From a virus, in the IMG/VR virus record IMGVR_UViG_3300030328_002318, positions 1-20,810 of that record: a stretch of DNA of 20,810 nucleotides; one strand, given 5' to 3'. The notes beneath the pieces were generated by a model, which was not told where the DNA came from, searched no databases, and was given only the letters and a program-made list of their open reading frames with translations. Positions within the stretch are counted from its first letter, which is position 1; each line of letters starts with the position of its first letter. This document shows, in pieces, positions 1-5,919 of this stretch. A program made the translations under genes and the position numbers.

Positions 1-93
1 TATGGTGTGTTGCAAACTATCTATTCTCATTTGCATTTCTTCTAATAGTTCTATAGTCTGAATATGATTCATCTTCTTCTTTGTTCTGGCCAT
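1..93 (-). CDS. Partial hypothetical protein, runs off the left edge
   Basis: An open frame begins with ATG at 93 and continues without a stop to base 1, giving 31 residues that start MARTKKKMNHIQTIELLEEM. The visible part is charged and reads like the start of an alpha helix. I do not recognise the family. The ATG lies only 5 nt after a consensus -10 hexamer, so the mRNA could be leaderless; the ATG at 72 (residue 8) is an alternative start but has no clear Shine-Dalgarno either. The reading frame is supported by the promoter placement and by its shared orientation with the three upstream small genes, but it is short and incomplete. Confidence 0.5.
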   Translation of the reverse strand, partial: MARTKKKMNHIQTIELLEEMQMRIDSLQHTI

Positions 94-98
94 AACAT

Positions 99-128
99 AT
101 TATACAATATTTAAGAATCTATTGTCAA
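99..128 (-). promoter_or_regulatory. Consensus sigma70-type promoter, minus strand
   Basis: On the minus strand TTGACA (128-123) and TATAAT (104-99) are separated by 18 bp; both hexamers match the consensus exactly. The predicted start site falls at or within a base or two of the ATG at 93. This would let the leftmost gene be expressed separately from the 92/45/61-aa cluster upstream, probably early and by the unmodified host polymerase. Confidence 0.75.
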
Positions 129-171
129 TAGTTATATAATAGGTGAATTGTAAAAAAAAGATTGATTTTAA

Positions 172-218
172 GACCCCTACAGTGGGGTTAAATGGTCTAC
201 CTGGGGTAATACTACCCC
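172..218 (-). terminator. Two hairpins ending the small minus-strand cluster
   Basis: Just past the stop of the 61-aa gene lie two GC-rich hairpins. The first is GGGGTA-ATAC-TACCCC on the plus strand (203-218, 6 bp, tetraloop). The second pairs ACCCC 173-177 with GGGGT 184-188. In the minus direction the second is followed, after 12 nt, by eight T residues (159-152). In the plus direction the first is followed by a T5 run at 224-228. The pair probably stops transcription leaving the cluster, perhaps in both directions. Neither hairpin has the T-run immediately against the stem, so the terminator call is moderate. Confidence 0.5.
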
Positions 219-229
219 CGTGATTTTTG

Positions 230-415
230 TTATTTTGATAATCTATCCATATGTGCATAGATACGACCAATTACTTTATCTAGACTCATAAGTTCTTGGC
301 TCATCATTGCTACCATTGTTTGAAGTTCTATAATTGTTATTAATGCCCAGGTAGATAAACCTAACAATATGGTTCCTAGCAAACCAATCAACATTGTATT
401 TGTTTTTCTTGTCAT
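230..415 (-). CDS. Small single-pass membrane protein, 61 aa
   Basis: The product has a short basic N-terminus (MTRKTN), one hydrophobic segment at about residues 8-28 (LIGLLGTILLGLSTWALITI), then an amphipathic, heptad-like stretch at about 30-58 that looks like a short coiled coil. This layout fits small phage holin-like or XhlA/spanin-like membrane proteins, but no residue pattern fixes the function. Its ATG overlaps the stop of the 45-aa gene as ATGA, indicating translational coupling. It is the last gene of the small minus-strand cluster and is followed by two hairpins. Holin accessory or inner-membrane spanin is possible; the assignment is inference only. Confidence 0.7.
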   Translation of the reverse strand: MTRKTNTMLIGLLGTILLGLSTWALITIIELQTMVAMMSQELMSLDKVIGRIYAHMDRLSK

Positions 416-549
416 TTACCTTGTCCTTTATATTTCTTATAACTTCTTCTTTTGGATTTGTTCATCATAGTTTTTGAATGTCTACCACCACCTATGCTAG
501 TCTTCTTAGGTTTTGTTTCGTGTTCTATTTGTTGCTTTACTTTTGCCAT
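412..549 (-). CDS. Small, highly basic conserved-type phage protein, 45 aa
   Basis: The frame starts with ATG at 549 and stops with TGA at 414-412. The product begins MAKVKQQIEHETKPKKTSIG, has GGGRHSK in the middle, and ends RRSYKKYKGQGK. Short Lys/Arg-rich proteins with a C-terminal KY(R/K)GQG signature are familiar to me from phages near the terminase genes, but I cannot name a function. Its charge suggests nucleic-acid or capsid binding. It starts 2 nt after the 92-aa stop and its TGA overlaps the next ATG, so the three genes form one translation-coupled unit. The tight coupling on both sides is the main reason to believe so short a gene. Confidence 0.7.
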   Translation of the reverse strand: MAKVKQQIEHETKPKKTSIGGGRHSKTMMNKSKRRSYKKYKGQGK

Positions 550-551
550 TG

Positions 552-830
552 TTATGTTATCTTTCTATAACTGAACTTTTTTGTTTTATATAATTTATTC
601 AATTTTTCAACCTGGCTTTTAGCTGTTCCTTCACTACCCCAACAATGTCTTTTATATTTGAAACCTAGTTGGCCAATATTAACATCACTACTGCTTCTAT
701 CAACTCTCAATTTAGCGAACTTGTCATCGTAGGTCAAGCAATAGACAGCATCTACTAATTGTAAGTCTTGTCTGAATTTTGTTTTTTTTAAGATAGCTTC
801 ATCTTCAATATGTTGTGTTCTTCTTGCCAT
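552..830 (-). CDS. Hypothetical protein, 92 aa
   Basis: This soluble-looking, basic product has no signal peptide or membrane segment. The middle reads LVDAVYCLTYDDKFAKLRVD and the C-terminal half contains GFKYKRHCWGSEGTAKSQVE followed by a basic end. I do not recognise the family. It is the first gene of the divergent minus-strand cluster. No Shine-Dalgarno precedes the ATG; instead TATAAATA lies on the minus strand exactly 5 nt upstream, and a sigma70-like promoter with a leader hairpin lies further upstream. The ordered composition and coupling to the 45-aa gene support it as a real gene. Confidence 0.7.
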   Translation of the reverse strand: MARRTQHIEDEAILKKTKFRQDLQLVDAVYCLTYDDKFAKLRVDRSSSDVNIGQLGFKYKRHCWGSEGTAKSQVEKLNKLYKTKKFSYRKIT

Positions 831-835
831 ACAAA

Positions 836-843
836 TATTTATA
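836..843 (-). promoter_or_regulatory. T4-late-like octamer TATAAATA, minus strand
   Basis: The minus strand reads TATAAATA at 843-836, an exact match to the T4 late promoter element. It ends 5 nt before the ATG at 830. With T4 geometry (-13 to -6), the A of that ATG would be +1, giving a leaderless mRNA for a gene with no visible Shine-Dalgarno. Chance occurrence in AT-rich DNA is possible. Confidence 0.4.
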
Positions 844-859
844 GATTAAAAAAGGTGAA

Positions 860-883
860 CCCTGTTGCCGCGAAACAACAGGG
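860..883 (-). other. Leader hairpin, possible attenuator
   Basis: CCCTGTTG (860-867) and CAACAGGG (876-883) form an 8-bp perfect stem with an 8-nt loop. On the minus strand it sits between the promoter at 924-895 and the 92-aa gene, and is followed 6 nt later by six T residues (853-848). It could act as an attenuator or end a very short leader RNA. An operator is also possible, because the inverted repeat is equally visible on DNA. Confidence 0.5.
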
Positions 884-894
884 TCCTATTGCAC

Positions 895-924
895 ATACTA
901 TTAAGGAGCATTACCTAATGTCAA
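895..924 (-). promoter_or_regulatory. Sigma70-like promoter for the minus-strand cluster
   Basis: On the minus strand TTGACA (924-919) and TAGTAT (900-895) are separated by 18 bp. The predicted start near 888 lies just upstream of the leader hairpin at 883-860 and about 58 nt before the 92-aa ATG. It faces away from the promoter at 986-1015, so the region is a divergent control region. Confidence 0.5.
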
Positions 925-985
925 ATTAAGATAATACTAATGATATTTATCTAAAAATGTAAAAAAACACCTCAACAGAAATATC

Positions 986-1015
986 TTGACAAGTATATTA
1001 TAAATAATATACAAT
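986..1015 (+). promoter_or_regulatory. Sigma70-like promoter facing the structured gap
   Basis: TTGACA at 986-991 and TACAAT at 1010-1015 are separated by 18 bp. The spacer also contains TATAAATA at 999-1006, a T4-late-like octamer. The sigma70-type start would be at about 1021-1022, exactly where an 11-bp hairpin begins. No protein gene follows for nearly 600 nt, which points to a noncoding RNA or a very long terminase leader. Confidence 0.6.
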
Positions 1016-1021
1016 AAAGCA

Positions 1022-1250
1022 ATTATGGGAAATCATTAATATCCTATTTTTCCATAATGGGGTCTAAAGAATGGACCGTCCATCACAATTTATTGTGACG
1101 ATTGCACAAATAAGGTTTTAGGGTGTTTTGAAAACAAACCAGCGAGACATACTTTCTGCAACGAGGTAGAGTAGCCAAGGACATAAACACGGCAGTGATA
1201 AACCATACTCTGGAAAAATTTGCATTCTGATAATACGACTATTTTTTCAA
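1022..1250 (+). ncRNA. Candidate structured noncoding RNA, 5' domain
   Basis: No convincing protein gene is visible in this stretch on either strand. Read from the promoter at 986-1015, the RNA would begin with an 11-bp stem (1022-1032 with 1048-1058, one G-U pair). Further possible pairings are 1061-1064 with 1074-1077; 1083-1088 with 1093-1098 (TCACAA-TTTA-TTGTGA); 1114-1117 with 1137-1140 enclosing 1124-1128 with 1132-1136; and 1168-1173 with 1206-1211 (AGAGTA/TACTCT). A six-T run at 1242-1247 might mark an end, but no strong terminator stem precedes it, so the RNA may continue into the hairpin array. It does not look like tRNA, tmRNA, RNase P RNA or 6S RNA. Large phage RNAs such as GOLLD and ROOL are the nearest idea by setting only; the boundaries are guesses. 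Confidence 0.45.
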
Positions 1251-1287
1251 ACTACTTCAAATAGAAAAGAAAAAAGCAAATAAGATA

Positions 1288-1574
1288 TTAATCAACGAAG
1301 TTGATTAATTGATTGATTGCAGAGCAATTGATCACAACACAATCATATATGAATCAATATTAAGAAGAAGAATTTGCCAATTGGTGTGAGTGCTCAATCA
1401 CTCTGCTTGTATCTCTCGTTGTCTGGTCAAGAGCTTCGCTCTCAACCAAAAAGGCATTCGCCTTTTCATATCTCTCTTGACTTCGTCACTCGCTTCGCTC
1501 TCTTTTGGCTTTGCCAATGCGAGAGGCCAAGAACGGTAGTGGGCGGAATAGCCCACAAGGCAAGGATCCGCTTG
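1288..1574 (+). repeat. Dense array of short hairpins upstream of the small terminase gene
   Basis: About eleven inverted repeats are packed into 287 nt. Arms are: 1288-1296/1300-1308 (9 bp, GAA loop); 1311-1320/1324-1333 (10 bp with two G-T, AGA loop); palindromes at 1343-1352 and 1377-1384; 1388-1392/1399-1403; 1425-1434/1438-1447 (8 of 10 paired, TTC loop); 1449-1455/1460-1466 (7 bp, ATTC loop); 1478-1481/1485-1488 (TTC loop); 1498-1502/1521-1525 enclosing 1505-1509/1513-1517; 1539-1544/1551-1556 (GTGGGC/GCCCAC); and 1561-1564/1571-1574. A competing long pairing joins GTCAAGAG at 1426-1433 to CTCTTGAC at 1474-1481. The stretch from about 1400 is visibly richer in G and C than its surroundings. 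A 69-aa TTG-started frame crosses it but looks like an artefact of the repeats. It could be RNA structure, a packaging site or a selfish palindromic repeat. Confidence 0.7.
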
Positions 1575-1595
1575 ACAATCTAATTTTATCTAATT

Positions 1596-1603
1596 AATAA
1601 ATA
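1596..1603 (+). promoter_or_regulatory. T4-late-like octamer before the small terminase gene
   Basis: AATAAATA ends 5 nt before the ATG at 1609, the same spacing as on the minus strand at 843-836. No Shine-Dalgarno is visible between the octamer and the ATG, so with T4 geometry the mRNA would be leaderless. Confidence 0.45.
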
Positions 1604-1608
1604 AGTAT

Positions 1609-2058
1609 ATGCCAAAACAGACAAAATTAAATCCCAAACAGAAACATTTCGTAGAAGTTTATTTGCAAACTTACAATGCCAGTGAAGCCTGCAGACAAGC
1701 AGGATTCAGTGATTCAATGGCTAATAAATTAATGCAAAATCCATTAGTATCAAATGAAATCAATAAAGGTATTGATGTTAGTTTGAAGAAAGCCAAGATA
1801 GATAATAGATCTGTATTAGGACAATTGGCCCAAATTGCAATGGAGCAGGATCCAGTCTCAAAAGGAATGAGATGGAGTGATAAATTAAGAGCTTTAGAAT
1901 TACTAGGTAAACATCTTGGAATGTTCAAATCAGAAGAAACAGATCAAGGTAAGATCCCTCAGGTCACTATTAATTTTGAAGGTGAGTCAGAGAAACTTGA
2001 AAAGCCTTCATTTGAGATAGTAGATTATGAGTCAAAAAAAGACAGAAGAGACAACTAA
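1609..2058 (+). CDS. terS: Terminase small subunit
   Basis: The 149-aa product begins with LNPKQKHFVEVYLQTYNASE (residues 7-26), then EACRQAGFS and a conserved NPLVSNEI. This is the Terminase_2/XtmA-type pattern of a helix-turn-helix DNA-binding domain that recognises the packaging site. The middle helices would form the oligomer; the C-terminal third is acidic and likely contacts the large subunit. It is the first plus-strand structural gene, immediately after the hairpin array, which is therefore a reasonable packaging-site candidate. Its end overlaps the start of the large terminase gene by 32 nt. The start has no Shine-Dalgarno; the ATG is chosen because it gives the full N-terminal motif and lies 5 nt after a late-promoter-like octamer. 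Confidence 0.9.
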   Translation: MPKQTKLNPKQKHFVEVYLQTYNASEACRQAGFSDSMANKLMQNPLVSNEINKGIDVSLKKAKIDNRSVLGQLAQIAMEQDPVSKGMRWSDKLRALELLGKHLGMFKSEETDQGKIPQVTINFEGESEKLEKPSFEIVDYESKKDRRDN

Positions 2059-3475
2059 CAAAACTGATCTAAAAGTATCCTTTACACCAAACCAACAACT
2101 TTGGTATCAGACACCTGCAACTGAAGTGTTGATTGGAGGATCATTTGGATCAGGTAAGTCATTTTTCTTGAGATGGGCTTCAATACTTTGGGCTATGGAG
2201 ATTCCTGGAATCAACATATTTCTTTTTCGTAGAACATTTCCAGATTTAAGGATAAACCATTTGGTTGGACCACAAAGTTATCTTTCCATATTGGAACCAT
2301 TGATTTCTGGTGGTTGGGTCAAGTATAATAGTGCTCATAACACTTTTAAATTTTGGAATGGATCTATTATTACATTATCACATCTTCAACAAGAAGCAGA
2401 TATGTATAGATGGCAAGGTTCAGAGATCCACTGTTTATTATTAGATGAAGGAACAACATTTACAGAAGCACAATACAAGTTTATGAGATCAAGGGTTAGG
2501 ATGAGTGGTGTAAAATTACCTGAAAAATGGAAAGGCTATTTTCCAAGGATTATGGTCAGTTCCAATCCAGGTGGTATTTCACACAATTTCTTCAAAATAG
2601 GATTTGTTGATCTATGTCCAAATAATAGGATAGTGAAGATGCCAGATGATGAAGGTGGATTATTGAGGCAATATCTTCCAGCAAAACTTATAGACAATCC
2701 ATATCTAATGAAAGAAGATCCTGATTATGTTAAAAGGATTATGGGTATGGGAAATACAGAATTAGTGACAGCTATGTTAGAAGGAGATTGGAATATTCCT
2801 TCTGGCCAAATGTTTTCAGATGTTATGGATGGTGTAAAATGCCTAGTTGGAGATTTTAGATTGCCAGAACATTGGGCATTAAGGAGAGGATTTGACTATG
2901 GTTATTCTGCTCCTTTTTCAGTGTTATGGTATGCCATAGCAGATGACACACCTTGCACAATTGACGGTAAGCAGAAAACATTCAAACCAGGAACCATTGT
3001 AATAGTAGATGAATTGTATGGATCAAAACCAAACAAACCTGCAGAAGGTGTTAGATGGTCACCAGGAGATATAGCAAGAGCAATAAAAGAACAAGAGAGA
3101 CACTTTGATAGACCAGTGAAACCAGGACCCGCTGATAATTCAATCTATGATGGTGATAGCAAGATAGCAGAAGAGATGGCCGTTCACGGAGTTGAATGGT
3201 GCAGATCAAACAAATCTCCAGGTTCAAGAAAAATAGGTTGGCAACAGATAAGACAGAAATTCAATGCTATGTTGCCTGAAACACAAGAAGAACCAGGATT
3301 AGTAATAACAAACAAGTGCCAAATGCTTTGGAGAAACTTAACAGGTTTGCCAAGAGATACAAACAATTTAGATGATGTTGATACCAAAAGCATAGATCAC
3401 GATGCTGACTGCCTGAGATATATCGTCTTAGACAAGCCAAAAACAGCAAAAATGATTCCATTACAAGGCTACTAA
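2027..3475 (+). CDS. terL: Terminase large subunit (packaging ATPase and nuclease)
   Basis: The 482-aa product is of usual length for a phage packaging motor. The N-terminal ATPase has a Walker A loop GGSFGSGKS (37-45), a Walker B LLLDE (137-141) with the catalytic Glu at its end, and SSNPGG (178-183), the usual coupling motif. The C-terminal RNase-H-like nuclease has RRGFDYGYSAPFSVLW (286-301), carrying the first acidic residue, and SIDHDADCLRY (455-465), a typical D-x-D-A-x-R-Y end motif. It pumps DNA through the portal and cuts concatemers. The start overlaps the small subunit gene by 32 nt in another frame, with no strong Shine-Dalgarno, so translation is probably coupled. Confidence 0.95.
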   Translation: MSQKKTEETTNKTDLKVSFTPNQQLWYQTPATEVLIGGSFGSGKSFFLRWASILWAMEIPGINIFLFRRTFPDLRINHLVGPQSYLSILEPLISGGWVKYNSAHNTFKFWNGSIITLSHLQQEADMYRWQGSEIHCLLLDEGTTFTEAQYKFMRSRVRMSGVKLPEKWKGYFPRIMVSSNPGGISHNFFKIGFVDLCPNNRIVKMPDDEGGLLRQYLPAKLIDNPYLMKEDPDYVKRIMGMGNTELVTAMLEGDWNIPSGQMFSDVMDGVKCLVGDFRLPEHWALRRGFDYGYSAPFSVLWYAIADDTPCTIDGKQKTFKPGTIVIVDELYGSKPNKPAEGVRWSPGDIARAIKEQERHFDRPVKPGPADNSIYDGDSKIAEEMAVHGVEWCRSNKSPGSRKIGWQQIRQKFNAMLPETQEEPGLVITNKCQMLWRNLTGLPRDTNNLDDVDTKSIDHDADCLRYIVLDKPKTAKMIPLQGY

Positions 3476-3476
3476 C

Positions 3477-3484
3477 AATAAATA
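3477..3484 (+). promoter_or_regulatory. T4-late-like octamer before the portal gene
   Basis: AATAAATA lies in the 33-nt gap after the large terminase gene. With T4 spacing the transcript would start near 3490, leaving a leader of about 19 nt that includes AGGA at 3497-3500 before the ATG at 3509. Confidence 0.4.
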
Positions 3485-3508
3485 TGATTATAGATCAGGA
3501 AAACTTAT

Positions 3509-5038
3509 ATGCCAGCAAATAATACACATCCAAATTATAACAATTGGGCTCACAAAGCCGCAAAAACAAGAACCGTAATAGAAGGCGAAGAAGCCGTAAA
3601 ATCAGCTGGAGAAATGTTCCTACCACACCTCAATGGTTTATCAGGTAGAGAATATGATGATTACAAAGAAAGAGCTCAGTTCTACAATGCAAGTAGAAGA
3701 ACTCTATCAGCATTAGTTGGTTCAGTTTTCAGAAGAGGTGCTACATTTTCAAGACCCGCAGAATTAGATGATGTGATCAATGATATTGATCTTGATGGCA
3801 CAACAGCAAATCACTTCACGAAACAAATACTAAAAGATGTATTGACAGTGGGCAGACACGGTGTTTTAGTTGACTATGATCAAAACACACAGAGACCATA
3901 TTGTAATCATTACATTGGTGAAACAATAATAAACCATAGAATGGGAATGCACAATGGCATATTACAATTAGAAATGGTCGTGCTACAAGAAAGCAAAGAG
4001 ACCGTTGATTTAAATGACGAATTTAAAACAGATTATGAAACTTGTTATAGAGTGTTAAGACTACAAGATGGAGTTTATACCCAACAAATTTATTACACAC
4101 AAGGCAACAGAGAGGTTGCAGGTGAAATCACAGTTCCTACTATACAAGGAAGAACATTAGAATATATTCCTTTTGTTATTATCAACACAACTTCTTTAGG
4201 TTGTGAATATGAAGATTCACCATTACTAGATTTAGTGAATATGAATATCAATCATTATAAGTTTTCAGCAGACATTGGTCATTCACTTCACTTTACAGCT
4301 TTGCCTACTCCGTATGCCACTGGTGTAGACAATTATGGAGGCGAAAGCAAAGAGGCAACACCGTTAAGGATTGGTTCAACAAATATGTTAATGCTACCAC
4401 AAGGATCATCAGTTGGTATGTTAGAATTCAGTGGTGCAGGTGTGAATAGTCTAAGGCAATACTTAAATGACTCTGAAAACAAGATGGGAAAACTGGGTGC
4501 AAGGTTATTAGAAAAACCTACAGCTCAGCCAGAGACAGCAGAAACAACTTCTATCAGACAAGCGGCAGAAGGATCTGCTCTTATCACAGTGGTAGAATCA
4601 GTAGATGCTGGTATAACAATGGCATTGAAATATTGTGCTGATTATATGAACATAGATATTGATTCAGTGGATGCTGAATTGAACAGAGACTTCATTGATG
4701 CTAAAATGGATTCTAAATCATTGATAGATTTAATCAAAGCATACCAAGAAGGTGGTATATCAGAAGAAACTTTATACTACAATCTACACAAAGGTGAAAT
4801 ATTACCACCTGATCATAACAGAACAGAAGAGATCACAAGATTACAAGGGCTGAAAGAAACAGTGGAGCAACCATTACAGCCTAAAGATTTAAGTCAACCA
4901 CATCCACCAATGCAAGACAAAGATTCATTGATAAGTCATATGAGAAGTATGATTGAACAAGGATACACTGACGAAGAAATCAAACAAGTTCATCCAGAAA
5001 TGGATAGTTATTTTAATGGAGGAGAAGAAAATGCCTAA
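3509..5038 (+). CDS. Portal protein (DUF4055 type)
   Basis: The 509-aa product starts with a HPNYNNWAHKAAKTRTVIEG block, then EEAVKSAGEMFLPHLNGLSG, then YKERAQFYNASRRTLSALVG and FRRGATFSRP. This is the characteristic N-terminus of the DUF4055 family, annotated as portals in many siphoviruses. The rest has the mixed wing and stem regions expected of a dodecameric portal, with a helical, acidic C-terminus from about residue 420. It forms the DNA channel at one capsid vertex and binds terminase, then the adaptor ring. Position after the large terminase gene is canonical. AGGA at 3497-3500 sets the start. Its stop codon overlaps a tiny lysine-rich gene. No minor head protein or protease gene follows. 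Confidence 0.88.
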   Translation: MPANNTHPNYNNWAHKAAKTRTVIEGEEAVKSAGEMFLPHLNGLSGREYDDYKERAQFYNASRRTLSALVGSVFRRGATFSRPAELDDVINDIDLDGTTANHFTKQILKDVLTVGRHGVLVDYDQNTQRPYCNHYIGETIINHRMGMHNGILQLEMVVLQESKETVDLNDEFKTDYETCYRVLRLQDGVYTQQIYYTQGNREVAGEITVPTIQGRTLEYIPFVIINTTSLGCEYEDSPLLDLVNMNINHYKFSADIGHSLHFTALPTPYATGVDNYGGESKEATPLRIGSTNMLMLPQGSSVGMLEFSGAGVNSLRQYLNDSENKMGKLGARLLEKPTAQPETAETTSIRQAAEGSALITVVESVDAGITMALKYCADYMNIDIDSVDAELNRDFIDAKMDSKSLIDLIKAYQEGGISEETLYYNLHKGEILPPDHNRTEEITRLQGLKETVEQPLQPKDLSQPHPPMQDKDSLISHMRSMIEQGYTDEEIKQVHPEMDSYFNGGEENA

Positions 5039-5111
5039 ATCAAAATACAACAAGAAAAAAACAAAAAGCAAAAAAAGTTCTTATGGCAAAAAAGGTCGTA
5101 AGAAATACTAA
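5031..5111 (+). CDS. Tiny lysine-rich peptide, 26 aa
   Basis: ATG at 5031 overlaps the portal stop by 8 nt in another frame and is preceded by a very strong Shine-Dalgarno, GGAGGAG at 5018-5024, with 6-nt spacing. The peptide starts MPKSKYNKKKTKSKKSSYGK and ends KGRKKY. About half the residues are Lys or Arg. There is no room for a folded domain; it may bind DNA, RNA or the acidic scaffold. It would be missed by usual length cut-offs. The Shine-Dalgarno lies inside the portal gene where it serves no other purpose, which is the strongest evidence that the peptide is made. The function is unknown. Confidence 0.65.
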   Translation: MPKSKYNKKKTKSKKSSYGKKGRKKY

Positions 5112-5114
5112 ATA
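5107..5114 (+). promoter_or_regulatory. Late-promoter-like octamer before the scaffold gene
   Basis: ACTAAATA overlaps the stop codon of the lysine-rich peptide gene and is followed by C. The same nonamer ACTAAATAC recurs at 7020 and 19908. The transcript would start near 5120 and carry a leader of about 40 nt with a weak 5-bp hairpin (5129-5133/5140-5144) before a strong AGGAGG at 5149-5154. Confidence 0.4.
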
Positions 5115-5160
5115 CTACTACAATAAAAGTTAACCGTGTTTAACAAATAGGAGGACTCGT

Positions 5161-5916
5161 ATGTCTAAAGAAGAAGCAAACACACAATCAAACGAACAAT
5201 CAAATCAACCTTTAACATTATTTGTAGATTCATTGGAATCAATTCCTGAATCATTACATTCATTTTATGAACAGCAAGAAGATGGTTATAAGTTAAATGT
5301 CAAGAATGCTGTTCCATCAGCGAAGTTAGATGAATTCAGAACTAATAATAGAAAACTAAATTCTGAATTAGAAGATCTAAGAAAACAGATGAACTATTTT
5401 GACAAAGATGAATATGACAGATTGAAAAATCAATATTCAAAAGATAAAGCAAAAGGTTCAATACCTGAAACTGATGTTGAACAAACTCTATCAAAAAGAA
5501 CTGCTGAAATGAAAGCAGACTATGAGAAGAAGTTAGAAGAGTTAAACAATCAATATAAAACAACAAATCAAAAATTATCAACTGTCTTGATTGACAATGA
5601 AGTTCAATCAAATGCAACCAAATACAATGTAAAATCAACAGCAATGGAAGATGTTCTTTTAAGAGCAAAGACTGCCTTCGTTCTAGAAGATGGTAAAGCT
5701 GTTGCCAAAGATCCAAATGGTGAGATAGTTTATAACTCACAAGGTGAGCCTTTAACAATTGAACAATGGGTCAACAAATTACAAAAGACGGCAGGACATT
5801 TGTTTGAAGAATCAACTGGTGCTGGAGCAAGAGGACAAAAGACTCCTGTTCAACAACCAGCGAGAAAAATGACAGGCCTTGAAATGATTAACCAAGGTTT
5901 GAAAAGAAAGAACTAA
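5161..5916 (+). CDS. Capsid scaffolding protein
   Basis: The 251-aa product is acidic and very helical. Residues about 58-145 are almost all heptad-like (RKLNSELEDLRKQM, then EMKADYEKKLEELNNQYKTT), typical of a coiled-coil scaffold core. The C-terminal tail (QQPARKMTGLEMINQGLKRK) is basic, as expected for a coat-binding end. Scaffolds guide coat assembly into a procapsid and then leave. The gene lies between portal and major capsid genes, the standard place. AGGAGG at 5149-5154 is 6 nt before the ATG. No prohead protease gene is nearby, so the scaffold is more likely released intact or removed in another way. Role rests on position and coiled coil, not on a signature motif. Confidence 0.82.
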   Translation: MSKEEANTQSNEQSNQPLTLFVDSLESIPESLHSFYEQQEDGYKLNVKNAVPSAKLDEFRTNNRKLNSELEDLRKQMNYFDKDEYDRLKNQYSKDKAKGSIPETDVEQTLSKRTAEMKADYEKKLEELNNQYKTTNQKLSTVLIDNEVQSNATKYNVKSTAMEDVLLRAKTAFVLEDGKAVAKDPNGEIVYNSQGEPLTIEQWVNKLQKTAGHLFEESTGAGARGQKTPVQQPARKMTGLEMINQGLKRKN

Positions 5917-5919
5917 ATA
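5912..5919 (+). promoter_or_regulatory. Late-promoter-like octamer before the major capsid gene
   Basis: ACTAAATA overlaps the scaffold stop codon. With T4 spacing the start would be near 5925, exactly at the base of the first of two leader hairpins that precede the capsid gene. Confidence 0.4.

Noticed and set aside
1374-1583. 69-codon TTG-started frame in the hairpin array
   Set aside because: The translation simply follows inverted repeats, has a composition unlike any other product here, starts with TTG, and would conflict with the RNA-like structure. A weak AAGAAGAAG upstream is not enough.
1022-1600. tRNA, tmRNA, RNase P RNA or 6S RNA in the gap
   Set aside because: I see no T-loop, CCA end, acceptor pairing or the conserved blocks of those RNAs; GGTAGAG at 1165-1171 alone resembles a tRNA D arm but lacks the other arms.
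5342-5758. 138-codon antisense frame over the scaffold gene
   Set aside because: Leu/His/Gln-rich shadow of a coiled-coil coding sequence.
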